Assembly (NCBI GenBank): GCA_002433335.1
Contig: DJHY01000296.1
Location: 1-37,095 of the forward strand
Length of the DNA: 37,095 bases
Direction of reading: 5' to 3'
Source of the DNA: Rhodospirillaceae bacterium UBA6608
GTDB taxonomy: Bacteria > Pseudomonadota > Alphaproteobacteria > Rhodospirillales_A > Casp-alpha2
Notes under the pieces: generated by a model
What the model saw: only the letters and a program-made list of their open reading frames with translations
The model's database searches: none
What the model was told of the DNA's origin: nothing
Part shown: positions 1-8,067 of the stretch, in pieces
Numbering within the stretch: position 1 is the stretch's first letter
How the letters are laid out: each line of letters opens with the position of its first letter
Program-made: the position numbers and the translations under genes

Positions 1-134
<134 letters not shown>

Positions 135-206
135 TTACTCCTTTGATAATTAGGCAGCTATCGGTTTGCTGAATGATGAATGAGGTCGATTGACGGGGCT
201 GTGTGC

Positions 207-524
207 CTAGGCGGCTTTCTTCGCCTTGGCGGTCCCTGCGGTATCGATCACGCCCAAGATGTCGGCTTCCTTCATGATCAACAGGTCTTCGCCGTTGATC
301 GTCACTTCCGTGCCAGACCATTTGCCGAACAGGACCAAGTCGCCGGCCTGGACGTCCAGGGGCGTAACCGTGCCGTTTTCGGCCTTATGGCCGGAACCGA
401 CAGCGAGAATCTCGCCTTCCATGGGTTTTTCCTTTGCCGTGTCGGGGATAATGATCCCGCCCTTGGTCTTTTCGTCCTGTTGGACCCGGCGGACGAGAAC
501 GCGGTCGTGAAGCGGTTTGAACAT
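207..524 (-). CDS. groES: GroES co-chaperonin (Hsp10)
   Basis: This encodes 105 residues, slightly longer than the usual 95-97 because of an alanine/lysine-rich tail ([10 protein letters not shown]). The start [13 protein letters not shown], the mobile loop [17 protein letters not shown] and the ending [13 protein letters not shown] are typical of Hsp10. The ATG at 524 was chosen because GAGGAG sits about 8 bases upstream on the minus strand and the homologous N-terminus begins there; the open frame extends 12 more codons without family similarity. GroES is the heptameric lid of the GroEL chamber. It is followed directly by groL. A CIRCE-like inverted repeat lies about 160 bp upstream, so HrcA control is plausible but not demonstrated. 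Confidence 0.97.
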   Translation of the reverse strand: MFKPLHDRVLVRRVQQDEKTKGGIIIPDTAKEKPMEGEILAVGSGHKAENGTVTPLDVQAGDLVLFGKWSGTEVTINGEDLLIMKEADILGVIDTAGTAKAKKAA

Positions 525-685
525 GAGATGGCTCCTCTTGAACATTCCTTGGTTGAGCAAGCAAATGCCGGGAGAAAACCCGTCCTTTTGCGGCTTTTTC
601 CCCCGTTTCCGGGCAAAGATTTAGTCCGCCGAAAGGTGTCATCAAGTCCCTTGATGGTAAAAAACTGAAGGGCGAGTTCGGATTG

Positions 686-712
686 GCAGCACTCCCTGTT
701 GGCTGCTGCTAA
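686..712. promoter_or_regulatory. Degenerate CIRCE-like HrcA operator upstream of groES
   Basis: GCAGCACTC, nine bases, then TGCTGCTAA. The canonical CIRCE element is TTAGCACTC-N9-GAGTGCTAA. Here the left half matches 7 of 9, the right half 6 of 9, and the spacer is exactly nine. An A/T-rich stretch just upstream on the minus strand (713-745) could hold the promoter. Position upstream of groES is as expected for a HrcA site; the mismatches keep this tentative. Confidence 0.5.
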
Positions 713-828
713 TATCTTGTTTTAAAAGGATAATTATTGACGCCTTTGAAATTTCCAGACGAAAATTCCAAACGTCCAGGGAGGACATGCAAGACGAACA
801 TAACCTTTTTAAGACGGAGGTTTTCGAC

Positions 829-1089
829 ATGTCATTGGAATTGCAACTCGCGGGGTATCGCCTGACCACGGCGGAAATCATCTACCGTCGTCCGGACCAT
901 CTACACCTGCTGCAGGATTTCATTTGGCAGGACCTGGACGTCGCCCCTGAATTTCCGATCCTGCGCAAATTCCTGGACTTCTGGGAACAAAACATCGACG
1001 GTCCGTTGCATTCCGTGCGCGTCGCTTCGGCGGAATTGGTTCGCCCGGCGGAGTTCCGCATGGTCGATGGGCAATTGCGCCTGCACTAA
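829..1089 (+). CDS. usg: Usg family protein (COG5425-type)
   Basis: An 86-residue protein beginning MSLELQLAGYRLTTAEIIYR and ending EFRMVDGQLRLH. It matches my recollection of the alphaproteobacterial Usg family over its whole length (LLQDFIWQDLDVAPEFP, LKFLDFW-like core, GPLHSVRVA). Function is unknown; the family name comes from genes seen near tryptophan-biosynthesis loci, which are not present here. The ATG at 829 is preferred because GGAGG at 816-820 lies 8 bases upstream. An in-frame ATG at 787 would add 14 unconserved residues and its GGGAGG is too close. Monocistronic, divergent from groES; converges with the OPT transporter 9 bp downstream. Confidence 0.88.
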   Translation: MSLELQLAGYRLTTAEIIYRRPDHLHLLQDFIWQDLDVAPEFPILRKFLDFWEQNIDGPLHSVRVASAELVRPAEFRMVDGQLRLH

Positions 1090-1098
1090 GTTCGGGCG

Positions 1099-2832
1099 CT
1101 AACCCGCCATTCGCGCCAGCGCCAAACCGACGCCGATCAGGCTTTCCCCGGCGACCAGACCGGCGGCCAGGGCCGTGCCGTAGCGTTCGGTCCAACCCGG
1201 TCGCAGCCGCATTGCCAGGCCGGCGATCACCGCACCCAGACAAAGCGAGATCGAGTTCCATGCCGGAATGACGAAAGCGACGCCCGCCGCCGGGGCGCTG
1301 GGCAGGAACCGCGCTGCCTGTTCCGGCAACAGCCGGTCGGCAGCCCCCAGGATCAAACCCAACACGGCGGCAATGGCCATGGCCGGAACGGCTCCCTCGG
1401 GAATTGCCGAAAGCCCGGCTGACAACACCTCGGCCACGGCTTTCCATGTGGCGACAGCGGGGGCGGGCCATTCGGGCGTCATCAACATGCCCGCCGGGTC
1501 CGGAACCAGGATCAGGTAGACCGCGGCCCCGGCCAGCGAGCCGGTCAGCACCCCCAGAGCCTGGGCGTAAATCTGCAACCGCGGCGTCGCGCCGACAAGG
1601 GCCCCGGTTTTCAGGTCATGCATCATGTCGGCGCATTGCCCGGCGGCGCCGCCGGTGATGTTGGCGGTCATCAGGTTGGCCGCCATGTCGCCCGGCGTGA
1701 CCGCGCCATAGGTTAATTGCGTGACCTTGCCCAAGGCCCCGATCGGGGTAACCCCGGTTTCGCCCGAAACGCGGGCGGCGATTACCGCCAGGACGTAGCT
1801 CAGTACCACCGCCAGGACCGAGACCCAGGGCGACAGGCCGAACACCGACCAGCCGGCCAGACAGATCAAGGCCGTCACCGCCGTCACGGCCAGGGCATAG
1901 CCGCGCCCGGGACGCCCGCCCATGCCGCCCGTCGCCGCCATCCGCCGACGCAGGCGCAGGACCGACAAAGTGAAGGACGTCAGCGCCGAGATGACGGTCA
2001 AGGTCACGCCGGGCCAGAGCAGCCAAGTCACCAGCTCTGAAAACCACAGGCCGTCCGCCGGACCCCTGATCGCCCAGCCCTGATGCACGGCCCAGGGACC
2101 GAGCACGCCCCAAGCCAAGCCAGCGCCCAATAACAACGACAGTCCGGCCCGCAGGCCGATCAAGGCGCCGAAGCCGATCATCAGCAGCGACGGATCGAAG
2201 GCGAAGCCCAGGTTCTTCAGGCCGATGCCGCCGCCGACCGACCCCGGCAGGGCGATCCGGGGAACGGTCGCAACAAACTCCATGCCCAGCTTGGCCAGCC
2301 CCGATAGGCCCGCCGCCGCCAGTAGGGCGCGCAGCCGGGCGGTTTGTTCCCGTCCCTGGCCGTGGATGCGTTTTAGTGTCTCCGCCGTCGCCATGCCTGC
2401 CGGAAAGGTCAGGTTTTCGTGTTCGATCATCTGGCGGCGCAGGCCCGCCGCGACGACGACGCCCAGGATCGACACGCAGAACACCCAAAACGCCAACACC
2501 GGCCAGGACAGGGTTTGACCGGTCAGTAGCGTCAAGGCCGGGATCGGTGCGACCAGCCCGCCGGAAATGATCGAGGCCGAGGCCGACGCCGCCGTCTGGT
2601 TGATGTTGTTTTCCAATAGGCCGAGGGGCCGCGTTCCCAACGTCCGCTCGCCCAGCCGCCACAAACCCACGGCCAGCAGTCCGGCGGCGATCGACATGTT
2701 GAACGACCAGCCGATCTTTAGGCCCGAATAGACGTTGCAGGGGGTCAGGGCCGCACCCAGGATCATGCCGGTGACGATGGCCCGCCGGGTGAACTCCAGC
2801 GGTGTTTCCTGTTTCGTTGCTTCTTGTGTCAT
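1099..2832 (-). CDS. OPT family transporter (oligopeptide/metal-chelate type)
   Basis: This 577-residue, very hydrophobic protein has about 14 predicted membrane segments. It has the OPT-family hallmarks: the early motif ALTPCNVYSGLKIGWSFNMS, conserved NNINQTAASASASI around residue 75-90, and ENLTFPAGMATAETLK around 140. OPT proteins are proton-coupled importers of small peptides or iron-chelate/siderophore-like compounds across the inner membrane; substrate cannot be read from sequence. The ATG at 2832 has GGGGG a few bases upstream. The gene stands alone, with 200 bp separating it from the divergent response-regulator cassette. Length is close to the bacterial OPT norm, with no sign of damage. 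Confidence 0.9.
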   Translation of the reverse strand: MTQEATKQETPLEFTRRAIVTGMILGAALTPCNVYSGLKIGWSFNMSIAAGLLAVGLWRLGERTLGTRPLGLLENNINQTAASASASIISGGLVAPIPALTLLTGQTLSWPVLAFWVFCVSILGVVVAAGLRRQMIEHENLTFPAGMATAETLKRIHGQGREQTARLRALLAAAGLSGLAKLGMEFVATVPRIALPGSVGGGIGLKNLGFAFDPSLLMIGFGALIGLRAGLSLLLGAGLAWGVLGPWAVHQGWAIRGPADGLWFSELVTWLLWPGVTLTVISALTSFTLSVLRLRRRMAATGGMGGRPGRGYALAVTAVTALICLAGWSVFGLSPWVSVLAVVLSYVLAVIAARVSGETGVTPIGALGKVTQLTYGAVTPGDMAANLMTANITGGAAGQCADMMHDLKTGALVGATPRLQIYAQALGVLTGSLAGAAVYLILVPDPAGMLMTPEWPAPAVATWKAVAEVLSAGLSAIPEGAVPAMAIAAVLGLILGAADRLLPEQAARFLPSAPAAGVAFVIPAWNSISLCLGAVIAGLAMRLRPGWTERYGTALAAGLVAGESLIGVGLALARMAG

Positions 2833-3032
2833 GGCCCCCAGGGTTCGCAGACCGAACGGTGCCTGTCAAACCGAGGGCCTGCGGTCAGCGCGGCGCGGTC
2901 AGATTTTTAGCACCCCGATGCGGGCGCCGTCGTATAATCGGTATGAATTCAAGAATGACTGCGCGGGCCCGTGTATCGTAGAACAGCGCCGGTCGCCGTG
3001 CGGCAAGAAGTAAAATTAGGTGGGAGACGGTC

Positions 3033-3410
3033 ATGGATCATTCGGTCCTGGTGGTCGAGGACGACGAGAACATTGTTTTGTCCCTGAGGTTCCTGTTGGA
3101 GAAATCGGGATTTTCGACGCGCGTGGTCGGCGACGGGAACGCGGCGCTGGGCGCCATGCGCGCGGCCAAGCCGGACGTGGTGTTGCTGGATGTGATGTTG
3201 CCCGAACGGGACGGCTTTTCGGTCTGTGAGGAAATTCGCGGCAATAACGCCTGGTCTGACGTCTACGTCATCATGCTGACGGCCAAGGGGCGCGAAGCCG
3301 ACCGGGAAAAAGGCATGGCCGCCGGAGCGGATGAATTCATCACCAAACCGTTTTCGACCCGAGATCTTCTGACGCGGGTCAAAGCCGCGGTGGGCGTGGC
3401 TGCCGAGTGA
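3033..3410 (+). CDS. Single-domain CheY-like response regulator
   Basis: The 125 residues form only a receiver domain. Acidic pocket residues E9, D10 and D11 are present, the phospho-acceptor is D53 in VVLLDVMLP, the switch threonine is T84 in IMLTAKG, and the conserved lysine is K106 in FITKPFS. There is no DNA-binding output domain, so it probably relays phosphate or acts by protein contact. GGGAG precedes the ATG. Its stop overlaps the next start (TGATG at 3408-3412), and the histidine kinase gene follows, so the kinase at 3702 is its likely partner. The -10-like TATAAT at 2933-2938 is a possible promoter element, but no good -35 box accompanies it. Confidence 0.93.
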   Translation: MDHSVLVVEDDENIVLSLRFLLEKSGFSTRVVGDGNAALGAMRAAKPDVVLLDVMLPERDGFSVCEEIRGNNAWSDVYVIMLTAKGREADREKGMAAGADEFITKPFSTRDLLTRVKAAVGVAAE

Positions 3411-3700
3411 TGGCGGACGGCGGCCCCCGGGAACCTGCGGATCATCCCGACCGCACCCGGTTCGGGGGCGGCGCGCATAAGGCCGGGGCGTTTTCGATCT
3501 CGCTGTTTCTGTTCGCGGCGTTGTTGTTTCTGCCGCCGATCGTGACCCTGGGCGAAGGCATCGAAACGGTCTTCGGTCTGCCGCGGACGTTCATTTATCT
3601 ATTCGCCGCCTGGATCGCCGTCGTCTTCCTGGCCTATCTAATCGCCGAGCGGGTGGCCGCGCCCAACAACCCGCCCCAGGCGGGGAAGCCGGAAGGCTGA
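3410..3700 (+). CDS. Small two-helix membrane protein linked to symporter-kinase
   Basis: A 96-residue protein with a polar N-terminus (about 25 residues) and two hydrophobic segments: roughly residues 27-45 (FSISLFLFAALLFLPPIV) and 58-82 (FIYLFAAWIAVVFLAYLIAE). It ends in a short polar tail. The start ATG overlaps the receiver gene's stop, and a GTG three bases earlier is an alternative. It ends one base before the symporter-kinase start, so the three genes are almost certainly co-translated. By position it resembles the small subunits that accompany some sodium:solute symporters, but I cannot assign it to a named family. A role in assembly or signalling of the neighbouring transporter-kinase is inference. 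Confidence 0.8.
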   Translation: MADGGPREPADHPDRTRFGGGAHKAGAFSISLFLFAALLFLPPIVTLGEGIETVFGLPRTFIYLFAAWIAVVFLAYLIAERVAAPNNPPQAGKPEG

Positions 3701-3701
3701 C

Positions 3702-6446
3702 ATGCTCCAGGGCTGGGTCATCTTCATTGCCTCGGTCGGTTATCTGGGGGTTCTGTTCGCCATCGCCTTTTGGGGCGACAAACGGGCCGACGCCGGTCGC
3801 TCGCTGATCAACAATCCATACATCTACGCCCTGTCGATGGCGGTCTACTGCACCAGTTGGACGTTCTACGGCAGCGTCGGCCGGGCCGCGACCTCGGGCC
3901 TGGATTTTCTGCCCGTCTACCTGGGGCCGACGTTGGTGCTGGTCCTGTGGCCTTACGTTTTGGAAAAGATGGTGCGGATCAGCGCCGAGAACCGCATTAC
4001 CTCGATCGCCGATTTCATCGCCTCGCGCTATGGCAAAAGCCTGTATCTGGGCGGGATCGTCACGGTCATCGCGGTGTTCGGAATCCTGCCCTACATCGCG
4101 CTGCAGTTGAAGGCCGTGTCGACCAGCTTCACCGTGCTGATCCAGTACCCGGAAATCCTAATGCCGCGCGAACTTGGGCGGGTACCGTTGTTTCAGGACA
4201 CGGCGTTTTTCGTCGCCCTGATCATGGCCCTGTTCGCGATCCTGTTCGGGACCCGGCACATCGACGCCAGCGAACACCATGAAGGCATGGTTCTGGCCAT
4301 TGCCTTTGAATCGGTGATCAAGCTGGCGGCGTTCCTGGCCGTCGGCGTCTACGTCACCTACTTCCTGTATGACGGCTTCGCCGATCTGTTCGACAAGGCC
4401 AATGACGGGGCGGAAACGCTCCGCCTGTTCCAGGACATCGGAACCGGCGGCTACGCCCAATGGTCGACGATGCTGATCCTGTCGATGTTCGCGATCATCT
4501 GCCTGCCGCGTCAGTTCCAGGTCGCGGTGGTCGAAAACGTCAACCCGGCCCATGTGCGCAAGGCGGCCTGGCTGTTTCCGCTCTATCTGATCCTGATCAA
4601 TCTGTTCGTTCTGCCGATTGCCCTGGGCGGTCTAATGCAGTTTCCCGACGGCGGGGTCGATGCCGACACCTTCGTGCTGACGGTGGCCATGGCCAACGGG
4701 CGCGAGGACCTGGCCCTGTTGGCCTATATCGGCGGGCTGTCGGCGGCGACGGGGATGTTGATCGTCGCCACGATCGCGCTCTCGACCATGGTCTGCAACG
4801 ATCTGGTCATCCCGGGCCTGTTGCGGATGAACTGGTTCCAAAGCCGCTTCGCCGGGGACATGACCGATTTCCTGCTGGTCGTGCGGCGCAGCGCCATCCT
4901 GTTCGTGCTGTTGCTGGCCTATACCTACATGCGCCTGATCGGCGAATCCTACACCCTGGTGACGATCGGTCTGGTGTCGTTCGCCGCGGCGGCGCAGTTC
5001 GGCCCAGCCTTGATCGGCGGCATGTTCTGGAAAGGGGCGACGCGTGCCGGGGCGATCAGCGGCCTGGTGATGGGCACCGGGGTTTGGCTCTACACCCTGG
5101 TGCTGCCGTCGTTCGCCCGTTCGGGCTGGCTGTCGATGGAGTTCGTCGAACTAGGGCCGTTCGGGATCGCGTTCCTGAAACCCTATGCCCTGTTCGGGAT
5201 GGAAGGCGTGGACCATCTGTCCCATTCCCTGTTCTGGTCGATGGTCGTCAACATCGGCGGGTTCATCTGGGTTTCGCTGTTGAGCAAACCGAGCGAGTTG
5301 GAACAGCTTCAGGCCGACGAATTCGTGCGCAAGCTGGACAGCCCCGGGGCCGAGCCGGTGACGGCGTGGCGGGGGGCGGGCTCGGTCGGGGAGCTTCAGG
5401 ACGTGCTGCGTCGTTTCCTCGGAGACGACCGCGCCGGTCCCGCCCTGGCCGAATTCGCCGAACGCAACGGGATGGAGCTCAACCCCCGGGCCGAGGCGAC
5501 GCCGGCGTTGGTGGCCTTCGCCGAGCGGCAATTAGCCGGGGTGATCGGTGCGTCGTCGGCGCAGACCATGGTCGCCAGCGTGACCAAGGGCGAGGTCGTC
5601 AGCACCGAAGACCTGATGCGGATTTTGGACGAGACGACCCAGGTCATCGAATACTCCCACGAGCTGGAGCAGAAATCCCGGGCCCTGGAGGAAACCACGG
5701 CGGAGCTGCGCGCCGCCAACGAACGGCTGCAGGAATTGGACCGGCTGAAGGACAACTTCATCACCACCGTGGGGCATGAGTTTCGGACGCCGCTGACCTC
5801 GATCCGCGCCGCCGGGGAAATCCTGTCGGATCATCCCGACCTGCCAATTGCCGAGCGCGACCGTTTCTACAGCGTGGTCGCCGCCGAGACCCAGCGCCTG
5901 ACGCGTCTGGTCGATCAGTTGCTCGATCTGTCGAAGATGGAAGCCGACAGCCTGGAATGGAAGATCGGCCCCCTGGATTTGGCCGAGGTGATCGCCGCCG
6001 CCGTGGCTGCGGCCTCGCCCTTGGCGCAGGCCGAGCGCATTCGGTTGCGCGCGGATATCCCCGATGGTCTGCCGAAGGTCAGCGCCGACCGGGATCGTTT
6101 GATCCAGGTCTTGGTCAATCTCATTTCCAACGCGGTCAAGTTCTGCGCGCCCGGCGAAGGCCGTATTCAGGTGAGCGCCGCCTTCGACGGCGCCTACGTC
6201 ACGGTCGATGTTATCGACAACGGTCCGGGTGTGCTTCCGACGGAGCGCGAACGCATTTTCGAGCGCTTTCAACAGGGTGGCAGCGGTGAAAGTCTGACCA
6301 CCAATAAACCCAAGGGCACGGGCCTGGGGTTGGCCATCTGCCGCGAAATCGTCGATCGCTTCGGCGGGCGCATCTGGGTCGAACCGGCACCGGAGCGCGG
6401 ATCGGTGTTTCGTTTTACTTTGCCGGTGCCGGACCAGGCTGCCTAA
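3702..6446 (+). CDS. Sodium:solute symporter-histidine kinase fusion (CbrA-like)
   Basis: 914 residues in two halves. Residues about 1-510 form a PutP/SSS-type transporter domain with 12-13 membrane segments (ITSIADFIASRYGKS is a family signature). After a linker and a coiled coil (EYSHELEQKSRALEETTAEL, about 650-680) comes a HisKA domain with phospho-acceptor H692 in GHEFRTPLTSIR. The HATPase_c domain follows (N-box NLISNAVKF, VIDNGPGV, GTGLGLAICREIVDRFGG). This is the architecture of CbrA-type sensors, where the transporter-like part is thought to sense or carry a solute. It shares an operon with the receiver and small membrane protein upstream. Its stop overlaps the convergent LysR gene by 4 bases. 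Ligand unknown. Confidence 0.93.
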   Translation: MLQGWVIFIASVGYLGVLFAIAFWGDKRADAGRSLINNPYIYALSMAVYCTSWTFYGSVGRAATSGLDFLPVYLGPTLVLVLWPYVLEKMVRISAENRITSIADFIASRYGKSLYLGGIVTVIAVFGILPYIALQLKAVSTSFTVLIQYPEILMPRELGRVPLFQDTAFFVALIMALFAILFGTRHIDASEHHEGMVLAIAFESVIKLAAFLAVGVYVTYFLYDGFADLFDKANDGAETLRLFQDIGTGGYAQWSTMLILSMFAIICLPRQFQVAVVENVNPAHVRKAAWLFPLYLILINLFVLPIALGGLMQFPDGGVDADTFVLTVAMANGREDLALLAYIGGLSAATGMLIVATIALSTMVCNDLVIPGLLRMNWFQSRFAGDMTDFLLVVRRSAILFVLLLAYTYMRLIGESYTLVTIGLVSFAAAAQFGPALIGGMFWKGATRAGAISGLVMGTGVWLYTLVLPSFARSGWLSMEFVELGPFGIAFLKPYALFGMEGVDHLSHSLFWSMVVNIGGFIWVSLLSKPSELEQLQADEFVRKLDSPGAEPVTAWRGAGSVGELQDVLRRFLGDDRAGPALAEFAERNGMELNPRAEATPALVAFAERQLAGVIGASSAQTMVASVTKGEVVSTEDLMRILDETTQVIEYSHELEQKSRALEETTAELRAANERLQELDRLKDNFITTVGHEFRTPLTSIRAAGEILSDHPDLPIAERDRFYSVVAAETQRLTRLVDQLLDLSKMEADSLEWKIGPLDLAEVIAAAVAAASPLAQAERIRLRADIPDGLPKVSADRDRLIQVLVNLISNAVKFCAPGEGRIQVSAAFDGAYVTVDVIDNGPGVLPTERERIFERFQQGGSGESLTTNKPKGTGLGLAICREIVDRFGGRIWVEPAPERGSVFRFTLPVPDQAA

Positions 6447-7300
6447 GCTCGATTTAGCCGATCAATGCAGAACCGACGCAGGCGGTCGCCGGTGGCGGAA
6501 ACCGCGCCGGGGTTTTGATAATGGCAGAGTTCGACCGCGGGTAGGTCGGGAAGGCCCTCGGCCTGGGCCAGTCTCGGCCAGCGGTCGGTCAGCATCTCCG
6601 GCGTGCGGACACAAACGCCCAACCCGGCCTCGACCGCCGCGCCGATGCAGGACAAGCTTGGGCTGGACAGCGTGACCCGCCAGGGTATCCCCGCCCGGTT
6701 CAGGCTTTCGATGGCTTGTTCACGAAAGGTGCAGGCCCCTTCGATCATCACGATGGGCAGGGTCTCGTGGTGCCGGAAATCCACCCCCTTGGGGCCGATC
6801 CAGACCATCTGCCGGGTGCCCAGGGATTCCGTCGGCAGGGCCGTCGGATGGCGAAAGGCGATGATCTGGTCCAGTTGGTTCGCTTCCAATGCCGCCAAGA
6901 GGTTCTTGCTGCGCTCGACCAGAACCTCGATGCGGGTTTGCGGGTACTGTTCTGCGAATTCGGCCAGGATGCGCGGTAGCAGGTCATCGGCGAAATCCTG
7001 TATCGCGCCGAGCCGCACCGTGCCGCTGATGTCCTGCTGTGTGAATGCCCGCACGGCGGCATCGTTGGCGGCCAGGATCGATTTTGCGTAACCCAGAAAT
7101 TCTTCGCCCGCCGGGGATAGGATCATCCGCCGCCCCTGTTTGCGGAACAGCCGTTGTCCGACGCGCTCTTCCAGGCGGGACAATTGCAGGCTGATGGCCG
7201 GGAGCGACCGCCCGACGCTGTCGGCGGCCTTGGCCTGTCCGCCCTGGGTTGCGACGGCGACGAAGGTGCGCAGGCAGTCCATGTCGAAATTCATGATCAT
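6443..7300 (-). CDS. LysR-type transcriptional regulator
   Basis: About 285 residues. The N-terminal winged HTH shows the LysR pattern (LRTFVAVATQGGQAKAADSV, then LPAISLQLSRLEERVGQRLF), followed by a periplasmic-binding-like effector domain from about residue 90. Divergent from the tautomerase gene, which it probably controls. The outermost ATG at 7300 overlaps a 15-bp perfect palindrome; ATG codons at 7294 and 7285 are equally possible because none has a clear Shine-Dalgarno. The 3' end overlaps the symporter-kinase stop by 4 bases. The effector is not known. Confidence 0.92.
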   Translation of the reverse strand: MIMNFDMDCLRTFVAVATQGGQAKAADSVGRSLPAISLQLSRLEERVGQRLFRKQGRRMILSPAGEEFLGYAKSILAANDAAVRAFTQQDISGTVRLGAIQDFADDLLPRILAEFAEQYPQTRIEVLVERSKNLLAALEANQLDQIIAFRHPTALPTESLGTRQMVWIGPKGVDFRHHETLPIVMIEGACTFREQAIESLNRAGIPWRVTLSSPSLSCIGAAVEAGLGVCVRTPEMLTDRWPRLAQAEGLPDLPAVELCHYQNPGAVSATGDRLRRFCIDRLNRA

Positions 7301-7314
7301 AGTTTTGAAAACTA
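7300..7314. promoter_or_regulatory. Perfect 15-bp palindrome between LysR and tautomerase genes
   Basis: TAGTTTTGAAAACTA is a perfect 7-1-7 inverted repeat at the divergent start region. A second, looser repeat, AAAAGT at 7314-7319 and ACTTTT at 7338-7343, follows. LysR proteins bind dyad sites between divergent genes, so this is a candidate operator. The whole gap is strikingly A/T-rich against the surrounding DNA. Confidence 0.5.
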
Positions 7315-7392
7315 AAAGTATTTTGTAAGATAATTCAACTTTTAAAAATATAGGCGGTTGTTAGCCTGCTCTGAACAGCGAAGGAGACAACC

Positions 7393-7830
7393 ATGCCATT
7401 CATCAATATCCGCACAGCCCCCGGAAACCTTAGTGACGCGGAGGCAACGCAATTGATCGACCGGACGACAGCCTTGATGCGGGATATCATGAAGAAGAAA
7501 GCCGAGCGGACGACCGTGTTTATCGAGCCTGCGGACGCGACGCTTTGGGCCGTCGGCGGCACCCTAATTTCCGATCGTGGCGGCCGCGCCGTGTTCATGG
7601 ATATCAAGATTACCCAAGGCACCAATACGACGACGGAGAAAGAAGCGATGGTCGAAGAAAGCCATCGCATGCTGACCGAAGTGTTGGGCGCCATCCCGGA
7701 GGCGACCTATATCAAGATCGACGAAATATCCGGCGAATCCTGGGGTAAGGCCGGTCATCTGATGTACGAAAAGGCCGCCATCGACAGGGCTGCCGAACGT
7801 GCCCAAGGGCAGGAAGCTGCCGGCGATTAG
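7393..7830 (+). CDS. Tautomerase-superfamily protein (4-oxalocrotonate tautomerase-like)
   Basis: A 145-residue protein starting MPFINIRTAPGNLSD. Removal of Met would expose Pro1, the catalytic base of the tautomerase superfamily. The pattern DRTTALMRDIMKKKAERTTVFIE matches the beta-alpha-beta fold. It is about twice the length of 4-OT (62 residues), like the fused or long members such as cis-CaaD/MSAD and tautomerase_3-type proteins. GAAGGAG precedes the ATG. Divergent from a LysR regulator, with a candidate -35 (TTGTAA, 7323-7328) and -10 (AATATA, 7347-7352). Likely isomerises or dehalogenates a small enol/keto acid; substrate unknown. Confidence 0.85.
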   Translation: MPFINIRTAPGNLSDAEATQLIDRTTALMRDIMKKKAERTTVFIEPADATLWAVGGTLISDRGGRAVFMDIKITQGTNTTTEKEAMVEESHRMLTEVLGAIPEATYIKIDEISGESWGKAGHLMYEKAAIDRAAERAQGQEAAGD

Positions 7831-7853
7831 CGAAATCGCGCCTCGTGGTGGAG

Positions 7854-7882
7854 CCACCCGCGTCGGTTTGCGGCACGGGTGG
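7854..7882 (+). terminator. Possible hairpin after tautomerase gene
   Basis: CCACCCG at 7854-7860 pairs perfectly with CGGGTGG at 7876-7882 across a 15-base loop, 24 bp after the tautomerase stop. No T-run follows, so it is a weak terminator candidate or simply a stable hairpin. Confidence 0.3.
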
Positions 7883-7897
7883 GGCTGCGAATTGCGT

Positions 7898-7916
7898 GAA
7901 CATTTCACTAATGTTC
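7898..7916. promoter_or_regulatory. Inverted repeat GAACATT-N5-AATGTTC before XRE regulator
   Basis: A perfect 7-5-7 dyad in the 237-bp gap between the tautomerase and the XRE regulator. In the same gap, CGGTTAAT occurs twice (7981-7988 and 8011-8018, 30 bp start to start), and CCCGGA-N12-TCCGGG (8005-8028) encloses the second copy. These are candidate operators, perhaps for autoregulation by the regulator. No binding data can be inferred. Confidence 0.4.
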
Positions 7917-8067
7917 GGGGGTTGTTTATTTAACTATCTGTTTTTAAAGAAATAATTACCGAAGACAACGACGTGAACCCCGGTTAATATAACAGCGCTC
8001 CTCACCCGGACGGTTAATTGGATCCGGGATGGGCACGTATTCGTGGTACGCCACGAGGGGGAACATC

